This document shows, piece after piece, positions 32,848-41,628 of a stretch of DNA of 64,000 bases (position 1 is its first letter; the number at the start of each line of letters is the position of its first letter). The notes below the pieces were generated by a model that worked only from the letters and a program-made list of their open reading frames with translations, did no database searches and had not been told where the DNA came from. A program made the translations under genes and the position numbers. This DNA is from JBBDXS01 sp964418365 (GTDB taxonomy: Bacteria > Chloroflexota > Dehalococcoidia > DSTF01 > RBG-16-68-14): the NCBI GenBank assembly GCA_964418365.1, contig CAYQLM010000001.1, positions 33,530 through 97,529 of the forward strand, given 5' to 3'.

Positions 32848-33726
32848 TTACGCGCCTGCGGTGATGTCGCGGCGTCGATAGACGTAGAAGCCAAGCGCGA
32901 CGAAGGCGATCGTATACAGCGCCAGGATGATCGCGGCCTGCGCGACCGAGTTCGACGCCGCATCGCCCAGCTCGCTGCCCGGACCGACGCGGAGCACCTC
33001 GGGCAGGCTGTTCTGCAGCAGGATGACCTGCTTGTTCGCGCTTGGCAGATAGTTCGGGATGTGCGCCCAGCGGCCGCCGGCGGCGCGCATCAGACTGCTG
33101 ATGATCGGCTCGAGAAACGTAAAGCCAAGCCCCGCGCCCACGCCAGACAGCGTTGACCGTCCGATCACGGCCGCCGCGAATGCAATCGCGACGAACGGGG
33201 ACAGCACGAACAGCGTGCGCGCGTACGCCGCGCTCTGGTGTCCGACGAACGCGGCGGTCAAGAAACTGAAGTCGGCCCCGCCGCTGATCGACATGATGAT
33301 GCTGCTGTAGATCAGCCCTGCCGCTACCGCCAGCAGCGCTCCGACCGCGATCAGCCCGCAGACAACGGCGAGCTGCGCCCCGAGTAGCCGCAGCCTGCCG
33401 CACGCTGCCGTCGCGGTGAGCCGGATCGTTCCCCACGCGTACTCGCTCCCGATCGCTCCCGCCATGAGGATCACGGCGAAGAGCGTGCCGAAGCTGGAGA
33501 CAAGCTGCAGCGAAAACGGCACGGACGACTGGAGGAAGAGCGCCTTGCGGAGCTGCGACGCGGTGAACTGGTGGTGCTCGCCGAATGTCTGCGCGTGGCC
33601 GCTGATGCTCCACAGGATCGAGTACAGCAGGACAACGATGCCCACGATCAGGAGAGCGAGCACCCAGGTCATCATCCGCTTTCGCAGCTTGAAGAACTCC
33701 GCCAAGGCGAGCTGCCTCATGTTCAT
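32848..33726 (-). CDS. ABC-2 type transporter permease
   Basis: 292 residues starting MNMRQLALAEFFKLRKRM, the usual cytosolic elbow before the first span of ABC-2 permeases. About six hydrophobic segments follow (VLALLIVGIVVLLYS; LFAVILMAGAIGSEY; VVCGLIAVGALLAVAAGLIY; FVAIAFAAAVIGRS; AIILALYTIAFVALGFYVY). The motif GSEYAWGTIR is typical of this permease group. Its ATG overlaps the stop of the ATPase gene (ATGA), so the two make one exporter. The substrate is unknown; lantibiotic or lipid export are examples for relatives. Confidence 0.88.
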   Translation of the reverse strand: MNMRQLALAEFFKLRKRMMTWVLALLIVGIVVLLYSILWSISGHAQTFGEHHQFTASQLRKALFLQSSVPFSLQLVSSFGTLFAVILMAGAIGSEYAWGTIRLTATAACGRLRLLGAQLAVVCGLIAVGALLAVAAGLIYSSIIMSISGGADFSFLTAAFVGHQSAAYARTLFVLSPFVAIAFAAAVIGRSTLSGVGAGLGFTFLEPIISSLMRAAGGRWAHIPNYLPSANKQVILLQNSLPEVLRVGPGSELGDAASNSVAQAAIILALYTIAFVALGFYVYRRRDITAGA

Positions 33727-34646
33727 GCTTCGATCTCCTCGCTGGTGAGCTCCAGGAAGAGACTCTCCAGCTCGACTTCCCAGCGCGACAGCTCGTTCAG
33801 GTAGATCTCCTGCTGTGCCAGCGCCTTGTTCAGCTCGCCGGCCTTCGCGATCGGCGCTGCTGCCCGCACGTACCCGTCGATGCGCTCCGCGGAGGTCACG
33901 AAGGGGATGCCGCCCAGCGCGCGCAACAGCGCGTCGTTGTCGCCTGCCTGCAGACGCAAGTACTGCCCGCGGCCGAGGAGCTCGCTCACGGTCCCCTGCG
34001 CCACCATCCGGCCCTTCTTGACGATCGCGACGCGGTCGCTCACGGCCTGTACCTCGTGCAGCAGGTGGCTGCACAGAAACACAGCCCTGCCTTGCCGGGC
34101 CAGCTCCGGGATCAGCTCGCGTATCTCGCGCGTGCCCGCAGGATCGAGCCCGTTTGTCGGCTCGTCCAGGATCACGAGCTGCGGGTCACGCAGCAGCGTC
34201 GACGCGATGCCGAGCCGCTGCTTCATGCCGAGGGAGTACTCCTTGAACGCATCGCGTCCGCGCTCGCGCAGGCCCACCAGCTCCAGCATCTCATCGATGC
34301 GAGCGCGCGGGACATCGCCGAGCGCGATGGCGAGGCATCTCAGGTTGTCGTAGCCCGAGAGATACGGATAGAACGCCGGCGTTTCGATCACGGCGCCGAT
34401 CTGTCGCAGCGCGGGCCAGGGATGCAGTGCCATGTCGCTTCCGAACGCGAGCACGCGACCCTGTGTCGGGCGCACAAGGCCCAGGATCATCCCGACGGTG
34501 GTGCTCTTACCGGAGCCGTTCGGGCCGAGGAAGCTGTAGACCTCGCCGCCGAAGACCTGTAGATGCATGTCGGCCACGGCCGTAACCGGCCCGTACTGTT
34601 TCCACAGCCCCTCGGTGCGAAGGACCTCGCGGCCGTTCGATATCAT
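33723..34646 (-). CDS. ABC transporter ATP-binding protein (BcrA/CcmA-type)
   Basis: 307 residues from ATG 34646. Walker A GPNGSGKST, Q-loop region IGAVIETPAFYPYL, signature YSLGMKQRLGIA, Walker B LVILDEPTNGLDP and the switch His LCSHLL are all intact. The C-terminal ~80 residues are an accessory domain with EIYLNELSRWEVELESLF. It partners the overlapping permease gene downstream. No good Shine-Dalgarno is visible before 34646, and the frame is open further upstream, but similarity begins only at VLRTEGLWKQYG. Confidence 0.92.
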   Translation of the reverse strand: MISNGREVLRTEGLWKQYGPVTAVADMHLQVFGGEVYSFLGPNGSGKSTTVGMILGLVRPTQGRVLAFGSDMALHPWPALRQIGAVIETPAFYPYLSGYDNLRCLAIALGDVPRARIDEMLELVGLRERGRDAFKEYSLGMKQRLGIASTLLRDPQLVILDEPTNGLDPAGTREIRELIPELARQGRAVFLCSHLLHEVQAVSDRVAIVKKGRMVAQGTVSELLGRGQYLRLQAGDNDALLRALGGIPFVTSAERIDGYVRAAAPIAKAGELNKALAQQEIYLNELSRWEVELESLFLELTSEEIEA

Positions 34647-34773
34647 GCGCTCAGGATAGCTCGTCTCTTCATCGCTGGCCGAGCAGCCTGCTCTCGCACC
34701 AGGGAAGCTCGAAGGCCTGTGCGGATGGTTACCGAAGTGTGACGATTGTCTGAGGGGGCGCAAGAGCACCCGT

Positions 34774-36054
34774 CTACTCGTGGCGCAGCGCCTCGATCGG
34801 ATCGAGCCGCGACGCGCGCCACGCCGGGTACACTCCCGCCACGAGGCCCGTCGCGGCGGCTACAGCTAACCCGGCGATGATCCAGAACGGCGTCACCGTG
34901 TACGGGTTGTCGCCGCCGATCTGGAAGCGCTGCGCGATCTGTGTCGCGCTGACACCGGCTATCACGCCAAGAACGCCGCCAAACGTTGTCACGACGAGTG
35001 ATTCGACCAAGAACTGCCACAAGATGTCGAGCCGTTTGGCGCCGATCGCCTTGCGGATGCCGATCTCGCGCGTGCGCTCGGTGACCGACACGAGCATGAT
35101 GTTCATGATCCCGATCCCGCCCACGACGAGCGAGATCAACGCGATCGACACGACAAGGACTTGCAGCGAGCGCTGTACCGCAGTGGCGGTGGCGAGGATG
35201 TCGGTCTGCGTCTGGATGCGGAAGTCGTTGTCGTCGACGTTGTGACGCTGTCGGAGAAGCGCGCTGATGTCCTCCGTCGCCTGGCCCGCCTTCGAGCGGT
35301 TCGTGAGCTTGATATTGATCTGCGTCACATTCGTGAAGCCGCGCGGATTGCGGATGAACGGGATGCGCGCCTGGAACGACGGCAGCGGGACGATCACGAC
35401 ATCGTCCTGGTCTGTGCCGGCAGCGGCACCCTTTCGCTCCATCACGCCGACGATGGTGAAGTTGAAGCCGATGGCAAAGCTTCCCGGTCCGACGGCAATA
35501 CGGACCGTCTGCCCGATCGGGTCTTCGGCGTCGAACAGGTCGTCCGCAACCTCCGCGCCGAGCACCGTGACCAGCGCCTTCTTGGTGAGGTCGTCCTCGC
35601 TGATGAACCGCCCGGTTTGGACGTAGAAGTCACGGACGAACTCGTATGATGGCTCCGTGCCCAGCAGCACCGTGTTCTTGTTCTGTCCCAGGTGGATCAC
35701 CTGTGTGGTGAGGATGCCCGCGGCCGGCCCGCCGACGCTGGCCTGAGCAGCCACGTCGGCGACGTACGGGAAGCCGGCATCTTGGATCGCCCGGGCGTCC
35801 TCCAGGTAGAGGCTCGCTCCCGAGCCGGGGAGCTGGACGCCGGCCTGCTCGACGGCGCCCGGCCGGACGAACATCAAGTTGCTGCCCAGCCCTCGGATGC
35901 GGTTGCCGACGCCCTTTTGCGCCCCCTGGCTCGCGGCGGTGAGCGTGATGACCGCAGCGATGCCGATGACGATGCCGAGCATGGTAAGCAGCGTGCGCAG
36001 CAGATTGCTGCGCAGCGCTGAAAGCGCCGTGACGATGACATCGGCCAGTGTCAC
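34774..36054 (-). CDS. MacB-type ABC permease (FtsX fold)
   Basis: 426 residues. It begins with the elbow and first span (ALSALRSNLLRTLLTMLGIVIGIAAVITL), then a large extracytoplasmic MacB core (about 45-285) and three C-terminal spans with the FtsX signature VSVTERTREIGIRKAIGA and the closing YPAWRASRLDPIEALRHE. MacB-like permeases act by mechanotransmission together with an adaptor. The GTG start overlaps the ATPase stop (GTGA), so ATPase and permease are translationally coupled. Confidence 0.94.
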   Translation of the reverse strand: MTLADVIVTALSALRSNLLRTLLTMLGIVIGIAAVITLTAASQGAQKGVGNRIRGLGSNLMFVRPGAVEQAGVQLPGSGASLYLEDARAIQDAGFPYVADVAAQASVGGPAAGILTTQVIHLGQNKNTVLLGTEPSYEFVRDFYVQTGRFISEDDLTKKALVTVLGAEVADDLFDAEDPIGQTVRIAVGPGSFAIGFNFTIVGVMERKGAAAGTDQDDVVIVPLPSFQARIPFIRNPRGFTNVTQINIKLTNRSKAGQATEDISALLRQRHNVDDNDFRIQTQTDILATATAVQRSLQVLVVSIALISLVVGGIGIMNIMLVSVTERTREIGIRKAIGAKRLDILWQFLVESLVVTTFGGVLGVIAGVSATQIAQRFQIGGDNPYTVTPFWIIAGLAVAAATGLVAGVYPAWRASRLDPIEALRHE

Positions 36055-36773
36055 GGCGCGACCTGCTCCACAGGTGCGGGCGGCGCCGTTGCGTACGACG
36101 GCGTGTTCGGCACGTCGGAGATGATCGCTCCGTCTCGGAGCGAAACGATCCGGCGCGTGTAGGCCGCCACGTCGCGCTCGTGTGTGACGAAGGCGATGGT
36201 GATTCCAAGCTCCTCGTTGAGCTTGCGCAATACGTCCATCACGTCCAGGCTCGTCTTGGAATCGAGCGCGCCGGTCGGTTCGTCGGCAAGAATGATCGCC
36301 GGCCGGCTGACGAGCGCCCGCGCGATGGCGACGCGCTGTTGCTGGCCGCCGGACAGCTGCGTGGGCTTGTGATGCGCGCGATTCGAGAGGCCGACGAGGT
36401 CGAGCGCGGCCGCGGCGACCTTACGTCTATTGAGCGCTCCGCGATACACGAGAGGCAACGCGACCTGGTCGATCGCACTGAGACGCGGCAGCAGGTTGAA
36501 GGACTGGAAGACGAACCCGAGTCGCCGGTTGCGCAGGATCGCGAGCTGGCTGTCGCCGAGCTTGTTCACATCGATCCCATCGAGCTCGTACGTGCCGCGC
36601 GTTGGCCGGTCCAGGCAGCCGACGATGTTCATGAGCGTCGACTTGCCGGATCCAGACGGCCCCATGATCGCCAGGAACTCACCTTTGACGACCTCGAGGT
36701 CGATGTTGTGCAGCGCGAGGACGCGCTCCGGCCCGACGCGATACTCTTTTGTGACGCCGCGCAGCCGGATCAT
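36051..36773 (-). CDS. MacB/LolD-type ABC ATPase
   Basis: 240 residues from ATG 36773. Walker A GPSGSGKST, the MacB-family stretch LMNIVGCLDRPT, Q-loop FVFQSFNLLPRLS, signature LSGGQQQRVAIARAL, Walker B ILADEPTGALDSKT, and the H-loop FVTHERDV. A short Pro/Ala tail follows. It sits between the adaptor gene (7 bp upstream) and the permease gene (4-bp overlap), giving a complete three-gene MacAB-like unit. Confidence 0.95.
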   Translation of the reverse strand: MIRLRGVTKEYRVGPERVLALHNIDLEVVKGEFLAIMGPSGSGKSTLMNIVGCLDRPTRGTYELDGIDVNKLGDSQLAILRNRRLGFVFQSFNLLPRLSAIDQVALPLVYRGALNRRKVAAAALDLVGLSNRAHHKPTQLSGGQQQRVAIARALVSRPAIILADEPTGALDSKTSLDVMDVLRKLNEELGITIAFVTHERDVAAYTRRIVSLRDGAIISDVPNTPSYATAPPAPVEQVAP

Positions 36774-36780
36774 GCGTGCG

Positions 36781-39069
36781 TCATCTGATACCGGACGGCA
36801 GCGTCGGCTTTCGATTCGGCTGAGATGCCGAGCCGGAAATGAGAACGGGAACGACGATCGTATCGCCCTCCTGCAATCCGGACAGGATCTCAACGTTGTT
36901 GGTGTCAGAAAATCCCGTCGTGACGACTTGGTCTTCGACGGTACCGTTGCGGCGCACCTCGACCACCTGATCCGTGCCCTTTCGGCGAATGGCGCGCGGC
37001 GGTACGGAGATGACGTTCGGCCGCGATTCGGTGACGATCTGGCCGTTGGCGCTCATGCCTGGCGCGGGCAGGGGGGTGCCAGCCGGGATGTCCATGGCGG
37101 CCGTTACCTGATACGTGACGACTCCCTGGGTCACCGTGGGGCTAAGGCCGAGCTGCGCCACCGTGAAGGGGTAAGGTTTTCCTGGAAGGGCATCAAACAG
37201 GGCGATGCCGCGTTGATCGAGCTTGACGTTCGGGTAGTCGGTCTCGCCCACCTGCATCTTGAGCACGATCGTGTCGGGCGTCAGCAGCACGATGGCTGGC
37301 GTGGTCGACCCGACGCCGGTGAACTCCCCCGGCTTGAGGTTGAGCGCCGCGACCGTGCCGTTGAACGGCGAGATGATCTGCGCGTTGCGGACCCGGATCT
37401 GCGCGGCTTCTACGGCCAGCTGCGCAACGCGGACCGACTGGGTCTGCCCTTCGATCTGGCTCGGCCGCGCTCCGCGCGCCGTCTCGGTCTGGTTGGCGAT
37501 CGCCGAATCGAGGCTGCCTTGCGCGGAGCGCGCCGCATCTTCTGCCGAATTGAGCGTTGAGTCATTCGGCCCACCGAGCAGGTCGTTGCGTTTCGCCACA
37601 GCCGCGTCCAGGGCGGCCTGGGCGGACTGAACCGCTGACTCGGCAGCGGCGACATCGTCCGCCGTCGGCGGCGCGATGAGGTGATCGCGCTGCGCGACGG
37701 CAGCATCGAATACTGCTTGCGCCGAAGTCACAGCGTCCTCCGCGTTGGAGAGTTGGTCGGCCGTGGGGCCATCGGTCAAGTTATCGAGGTTGACCTGCGC
37801 CAGGGCGCGCGCCTGCTCCGCTGCCGTGACAGCCGCCTGCGCCGCAGCCAGGTCGCCCGCATCTGGCGCCGCTTGGAGCGCCGCCAGCGCAGCCTGCGCT
37901 GAGCTGAGCTGCGCCTGGGCCGTAGTCACCGCGCTCTGGGCGGTGTCCACCGAGTTGAGCGCCACGACATAGCCCGTATTGGCCTGGATCAGCGTGTTGA
38001 TCGGCGACAGCAGAGACGGGTCTGTGGCGGGGTTGCTCAGCGCGTCCAAGAGGTCGTCCACAGTGCCACTCGGGATCGGAATCACAACCGAAGCGCAGAG
38101 CGAATCGCCGGGAGCGGCGGTGCAATACGTGGTGCGCGCGGCTCGCAGCGCCGACTCCGTCGAGTTGACGTTCGAGTGCGCGTTATCGAGCGCGTTCTGA
38201 GCGCTGCTCACCCCCTGCTCCGCCGCGGCGACCGATGCCTGCGCTGCGGAGATCTGAGCTGACGACGCGCCGTCGTTCAGATTGGCCAGCGCCGCCTGCG
38301 CGGACGCCAGGTTCGCGTCCGCCGCGGCGAGCTGCTGCTGCGCCGCAGCGAGCTGGGCGTCGGTTGGCCCGTCGCGCACCGTGTCGAGCGCGCGCTGCGC
38401 GCCGTTCAGCGCAGTCTGCGCCGAGGCCACCACCTGGTTCGCGCTCGCCACCTGCGAGGCGGTCGCGCCGTCCAACAGCGTTGTGCGGCTGTTTTGAGCC
38501 TGGTCAAGGCCCGCTTGAGCAGCGGCGACGGCTTGATCGGCCGCCGTCCTCTCCGGCGACGTGGGAGTCCCGAACAGGTCCGACACGTCGCGAGCGGCGC
38601 GGTCCTGGTTGGCCTGGGCTGACACCACGGACTGATCGGCTGCGGCGCGCTCCGCGTCGGTCGCGCCCTCCAGCAGCTCCTTGAGCCGCGCCTGCGCGAG
38701 CGCCAGGTTCGCCTGGGCCGACTGGACGCTGTTCGCCAGGTCCTCGGATTCGAGCGCCGCCAGGACATCGCCCTTGTGGACCGTGTCGCCCACCTTGACT
38801 TGAACGGAATCGACGCGACCCGAGGACTGAAAGGAGAGGTCGCTGATGAGTTGAGCGTCCGCGACGCCGGAGATGAGGAGATTGGCGTTGATCGTCGCGC
38901 GGCCAACCTTCAGGTCTTCTGTCGCGCGTGTCTGCTGTGACGAGCCTCGAAAGAAGAAGACATACGAGAGGATGCCAACCAGCGCCACCCCGCCGGCGAG
39001 TATCGCGAGTGTGAGCAGCCGTCCCCGCCGGTGGCCCTCCGAAATGCCAAGGTCGCGTTCGAGATCCAT
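36781..39069 (-). CDS. MacA/HlyD-like adaptor with greatly expanded helical repeat region
   Basis: 762 residues from ATG 39069 (GGGAG just upstream), about twice the usual adaptor length. After one N-terminal span (LLTLAILAGGVALVGILSYVF) come the first half of the lipoyl/barrel-sandwich (LSFQSSGRVDSVQVKVGDTV), then about 480 residues of Ala/Gln-rich helices built from roughly 38-residue units punctuated by LLEGATDAE, LFGTPTSPE, LLDGATASQ, VRDGPTDAQ, LNDGASSAQ, LTDGPTADQ, LIAPPTADD and LLGGPNDST; a non-helical insert contains CTAAPGDSLC. The second half-barrel (IISPFNGTVAALNLKPGEF) and the membrane-proximal domain (VSVPPRAIRRKGTDQVVEV) follow. It would reach far across a thick cell wall. Confidence 0.93.
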   Translation of the reverse strand: MDLERDLGISEGHRRGRLLTLAILAGGVALVGILSYVFFFRGSSQQTRATEDLKVGRATINANLLISGVADAQLISDLSFQSSGRVDSVQVKVGDTVHKGDVLAALESEDLANSVQSAQANLALAQARLKELLEGATDAERAAADQSVVSAQANQDRAARDVSDLFGTPTSPERTAADQAVAAAQAGLDQAQNSRTTLLDGATASQVASANQVVASAQTALNGAQRALDTVRDGPTDAQLAAAQQQLAAADANLASAQAALANLNDGASSAQISAAQASVAAAEQGVSSAQNALDNAHSNVNSTESALRAARTTYCTAAPGDSLCASVVIPIPSGTVDDLLDALSNPATDPSLLSPINTLIQANTGYVVALNSVDTAQSAVTTAQAQLSSAQAALAALQAAPDAGDLAAAQAAVTAAEQARALAQVNLDNLTDGPTADQLSNAEDAVTSAQAVFDAAVAQRDHLIAPPTADDVAAAESAVQSAQAALDAAVAKRNDLLGGPNDSTLNSAEDAARSAQGSLDSAIANQTETARGARPSQIEGQTQSVRVAQLAVEAAQIRVRNAQIISPFNGTVAALNLKPGEFTGVGSTTPAIVLLTPDTIVLKMQVGETDYPNVKLDQRGIALFDALPGKPYPFTVAQLGLSPTVTQGVVTYQVTAAMDIPAGTPLPAPGMSANGQIVTESRPNVISVPPRAIRRKGTDQVVEVRRNGTVEDQVVTTGFSDTNNVEILSGLQEGDTIVVPVLISGSASQPNRKPTLPSGIR

Positions 39070-39193
39070 AGCTCCCTTTCCGTGGCGGTCTGGTGACAGG
39101 TCGTCGGGGGCCGGCGCCATTATGTCACACGGAAGCTGCTGCCACAAATGGGCGGGGGAGCCCATTGGAAGGGGGCCACGGCTCTTGCGCCGG

Positions 39194-39574
39194 CTACGAT
39201 TCGACCGGCAGCCCGGCAGCGCGCCAGCCATCGGTGCCACCGTCCAGGCTGGTCACGTTGTCGAGGCCCGTCTGGCGCAAAAAGGCGGCGCATTTGGCTG
39301 AGCGCATGCCGCCCGCGCAGACGACGAGCACCTCGCGGGCCTTCGGGATCTCGGCGAGGCGCGTCGCCAAGTCCGCCTGTGGAATCGAGATCGCGCCGGG
39401 CAGGTGACCCGCGAGATGCTCTTGCGGCTCGCGCACGTCGAGTACGGTTGCGTTGCGCTGGGCGAGCCACGCCGGCGCTTCGTCGACGCTGATCGTTGGC
39501 GCATCCTCGGCGTGGCGCAATTGCGCCCAAGCGTGGTCGGCCGATCCGCGGTTCGTTTCGAGGATCGCCGTCAT
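39194..39574 (-). CDS. Rhodanese-domain protein, probably the surviving 3' part of an MBL-rhodanese gene
   Basis: 126 residues from ATG 39574 (MTAILETNRGSADHAW). Rhodanese fold with VLDVREPQEHLAGHLPGAISIP and active-site loop VVCAGGMRSAKC, catalytic Cys about 86, ending LDGGTDGWRAAGLPVES. It could still transfer sulfane sulfur. The reading frame continues upstream into sequence matching the end of an MBL-fold persulfide dioxygenase (see the pseudogene entry), so this is likely a truncated fusion protein rather than a native single-domain gene; whether it is translated from 39574 is uncertain. It lies downstream of an SQR-like gene. Confidence 0.75.
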   Translation of the reverse strand: MTAILETNRGSADHAWAQLRHAEDAPTISVDEAPAWLAQRNATVLDVREPQEHLAGHLPGAISIPQADLATRLAEIPKAREVLVVCAGGMRSAKCAAFLRQTGLDNVTSLDGGTDGWRAAGLPVES

Positions 39575-39735
39575 GTTCAGCGGGCGGGCGGTCGGCTGTG
39601 ATTCGAGGCGTAGGAACTCGTCACGGCCAAGCTGCAACACAGGGTTGTACGGGCGCTCGAAACCGATCGTGCTGCTGGGCCGGCCGGCCGACATCCCCCA
39701 CGAAGAGGCAGTCGCCGTTGGAAGGCCCTCTCCTT
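39575..39735 (-). pseudogene. Remnant of MBL-fold persulfide dioxygenase, internally deleted and frameshifted
   Basis: On the minus strand one frame reads GDCLFVGDVGRP (about 39716-39681), the zinc-ligand strand of MBL-type sulfur dioxygenases. A few bases later a different frame reads GRPSSTIGFERPYNPVLQ and RPLNMTAILETNRG, the segment that in intact MBL-rhodanese proteins lies about 60-70 residues further on. The two meet at a GGCCGGCC tract, so a deletion with microhomology and a frame change has joined them. The rest of the MBL domain is missing. Confidence 0.7.
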
Positions 39736-39837
39736 CGCATCGTACGATCCGCCTCGGACGTTCGATCCTCGTTTGAGCCTGCCAGTTAGGGCCGGTCGGA
39801 GACCCGTCGGCAGCCTGATCCCTGCATCGGCTATACA

Positions 39838-40995
39838 TCACGGCCTAGGCGGCTCAGGCCCGAACCAGAGCTGGCGCCGTGATGCAGCGAACTCCTGCTT
39901 CTCCTCGGCCCCCTGCAAGGAAGCTTCGGTGAACGGAGCGATCACTGATGGGCCGGTCAAGAAGTCCACGTCGACACGCCCAACCTTATGGTTGCCGAAC
40001 TCGATGAAGCAGGAGCCGGCACCATCGTACGGCTTGGCCGTGCCCGCTTGCCGCAAACGCACTGTGAGGTGCTCTGCCACCGCGCGGCTGGCGCTTTCGG
40101 CGAAAATGCCAGCCTTGGGTACGGGCGCGCTGGTGACGTCGCCGACGGCGTACACGTCCGGGAACCGCGTCGAGAGATTCGCTTTGTCGACTGGGATCCA
40201 GCCGTCAACGGCGAGCCCCGAGGACTCGACAACGGCAGGGACGCGATGGACGGGGATGCCGAGAAAGAGGTCGTACGGCATCGTGCTTCCGTCTCGCAGT
40301 CGGGCGGTCTTGGTCGCCCCGTCGATCGACTCCACACCTTGGCTGCCAACCCATGTGATGTTCCGTTCGCGGAAGCGGGCCAAGATGGCGTCGGATGCCG
40401 GGCCGGAAGCGGGGATCGGGATTCCCCACGGTGAGACGACGCTGATGCCGATGTTGGCGCGAACGCCCCGTTCTGAGAAGTACTCGTCGAGCAGCATGGC
40501 CGCTTCACACGGCGCCGGTGGACACTTGAAGGGCTCACTCAGGACGGCGACGACCACAATTCCTGTGGTGACCGTCGGGAGCAGGTCCCGCAAACGCAGG
40601 GCGCCGTCTACGGAGTAGAACTCGTGACCTCCCTCGACGAAGCCTGGTGTTGCGCCGAAGTCGTACTCGGCCCCGAGGGCAACGACGAGCACGTCGGCGG
40701 TGTAGGTGTCCCTGTCGGTCACCACGCGACGGGCGGCGGGATCGATCGATGTGATCAACTCCTGCCGGAACTCGACGCCGGGCTTCGCGATGGTCCGGTA
40801 ATACGAGCTGACATCTTCGCGGCGCTGACGCCCAAACATCAGGTCGAACTTCGAGAAGCCAAAGATGAACGCGTCGTTCCTGTCAATAAGCGTGATCCTT
40901 ATCCCGTCGGCGAACGCGGCGGATAGGCAAGCCGAGAGTTCGAGGCCGCCGAAGCCGGCTCCGAGAATGACTACGTGGGTCGCGTCGGTTGCCAC
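39838..40995 (-). CDS. Sulfide:quinone oxidoreductase-like flavoprotein
   Basis: 385 residues. FAD-binding GAGFGGLE at 12-19, the second dinucleotide-type region GIVVVAVLSEPFKCPPAPCEAA with Cys158 and Cys163, and the FAD-contact DVYAVGDVTSAPVPKAG near 275. The FKCPPAPCE motif and overall length fit the SQR/FCSD group, which oxidises sulfide at the membrane and passes electrons to quinone. The C-terminal part (IEFGNHKVGRVDVDFL) is as in that group. With the neighbouring rhodanese this makes a sulfide-handling patch. Type of SQR and electron acceptor are not settled. Confidence 0.85.
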   Translation of the reverse strand: MATDATHVVILGAGFGGLELSACLSAAFADGIRITLIDRNDAFIFGFSKFDLMFGRQRREDVSSYYRTIAKPGVEFRQELITSIDPAARRVVTDRDTYTADVLVVALGAEYDFGATPGFVEGGHEFYSVDGALRLRDLLPTVTTGIVVVAVLSEPFKCPPAPCEAAMLLDEYFSERGVRANIGISVVSPWGIPIPASGPASDAILARFRERNITWVGSQGVESIDGATKTARLRDGSTMPYDLFLGIPVHRVPAVVESSGLAVDGWIPVDKANLSTRFPDVYAVGDVTSAPVPKAGIFAESASRAVAEHLTVRLRQAGTAKPYDGAGSCFIEFGNHKVGRVDVDFLTGPSVIAPFTEASLQGAEEKQEFAASRRQLWFGPEPPRP

Positions 40996-41026
40996 GCCGG
41001 TCCTCCTTTGTGTTCAGCACCTGGAA

Positions 41027-41620
41027 TCATCCTCGCCTCCACGCCTTCAGGTGTCTCAGCACCACGCCGCCATGCATGGTCGGAAGCGGCGCCATGGCGA
41101 TGGCGAAGAACGCGAGGTTAAGAATGGCCAAGAAAAGCACGAAGTGCCCGTCTAGCCCGGCTACGTACAGGATGAGCATGACAGCTCCCAGGAGCAGGTT
41201 CGCTGCGGGCTCTCCCAAGCCGCGAATGAGGTGAACGCGGCTCGGAAATTCCCGCGATTCGTCGTACTCGTTGTAAGGTAAGCTTGCCGTGAAGATCACT
41301 GAGAGCATAGGTGCCCCGACCACCTTTCCAGCGATCGCGCCCCCTAGTTGATGGATGATGATGCTCGCCCCGATGAGGAGACCGTAAGCGAGACCGGCGA
41401 GAAGTCGTTCGCCCACGCTGGATCCGACTTCGGCGATGAAACTGATGATGACGCCAACCGCCGCGATCCAAACGGGCGCTGCGAGGGCAGTTGGCGTAGC
41501 CATCCAGTTGATGCCGAAGACGGAAACGAGCCGATGCGGACGCATGTGGGCCATGTTCTCGATCACATAGGGAGGTGAGTGCGGAGGTTCGTTGAGGATA
41601 AGGTCTTTGAACCAGGACAT
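41027..41620 (-). CDS. Membrane protein resembling an M50 site-2 protease without catalytic residues
   Basis: 197 residues, about five hydrophobic segments. IIIHQLGGAIAGKVVGAP stands where M50 proteases have HExxH, but Glu and the second His are replaced (HQLGG). Near the C-terminus LPTMHGGVVLRH stands where they have LPxLDGG, with Asp replaced by His. The fold pattern is retained and the zinc site is not, which suggests a pseudo-protease or another role. It lies 31 bp upstream of the SQR-like gene. A TATAAT at 41682-41677 on this strand lies about 55 bases before its start. Confidence 0.75.
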   Translation of the reverse strand: MSWFKDLILNEPPHSPPYVIENMAHMRPHRLVSVFGINWMATPTALAAPVWIAAVGVIISFIAEVGSSVGERLLAGLAYGLLIGASIIIHQLGGAIAGKVVGAPMLSVIFTASLPYNEYDESREFPSRVHLIRGLGEPAANLLLGAVMLILYVAGLDGHFVLFLAILNLAFFAIAMAPLPTMHGGVVLRHLKAWRRG

Positions 41621-41628
41621 GTCGTTCC

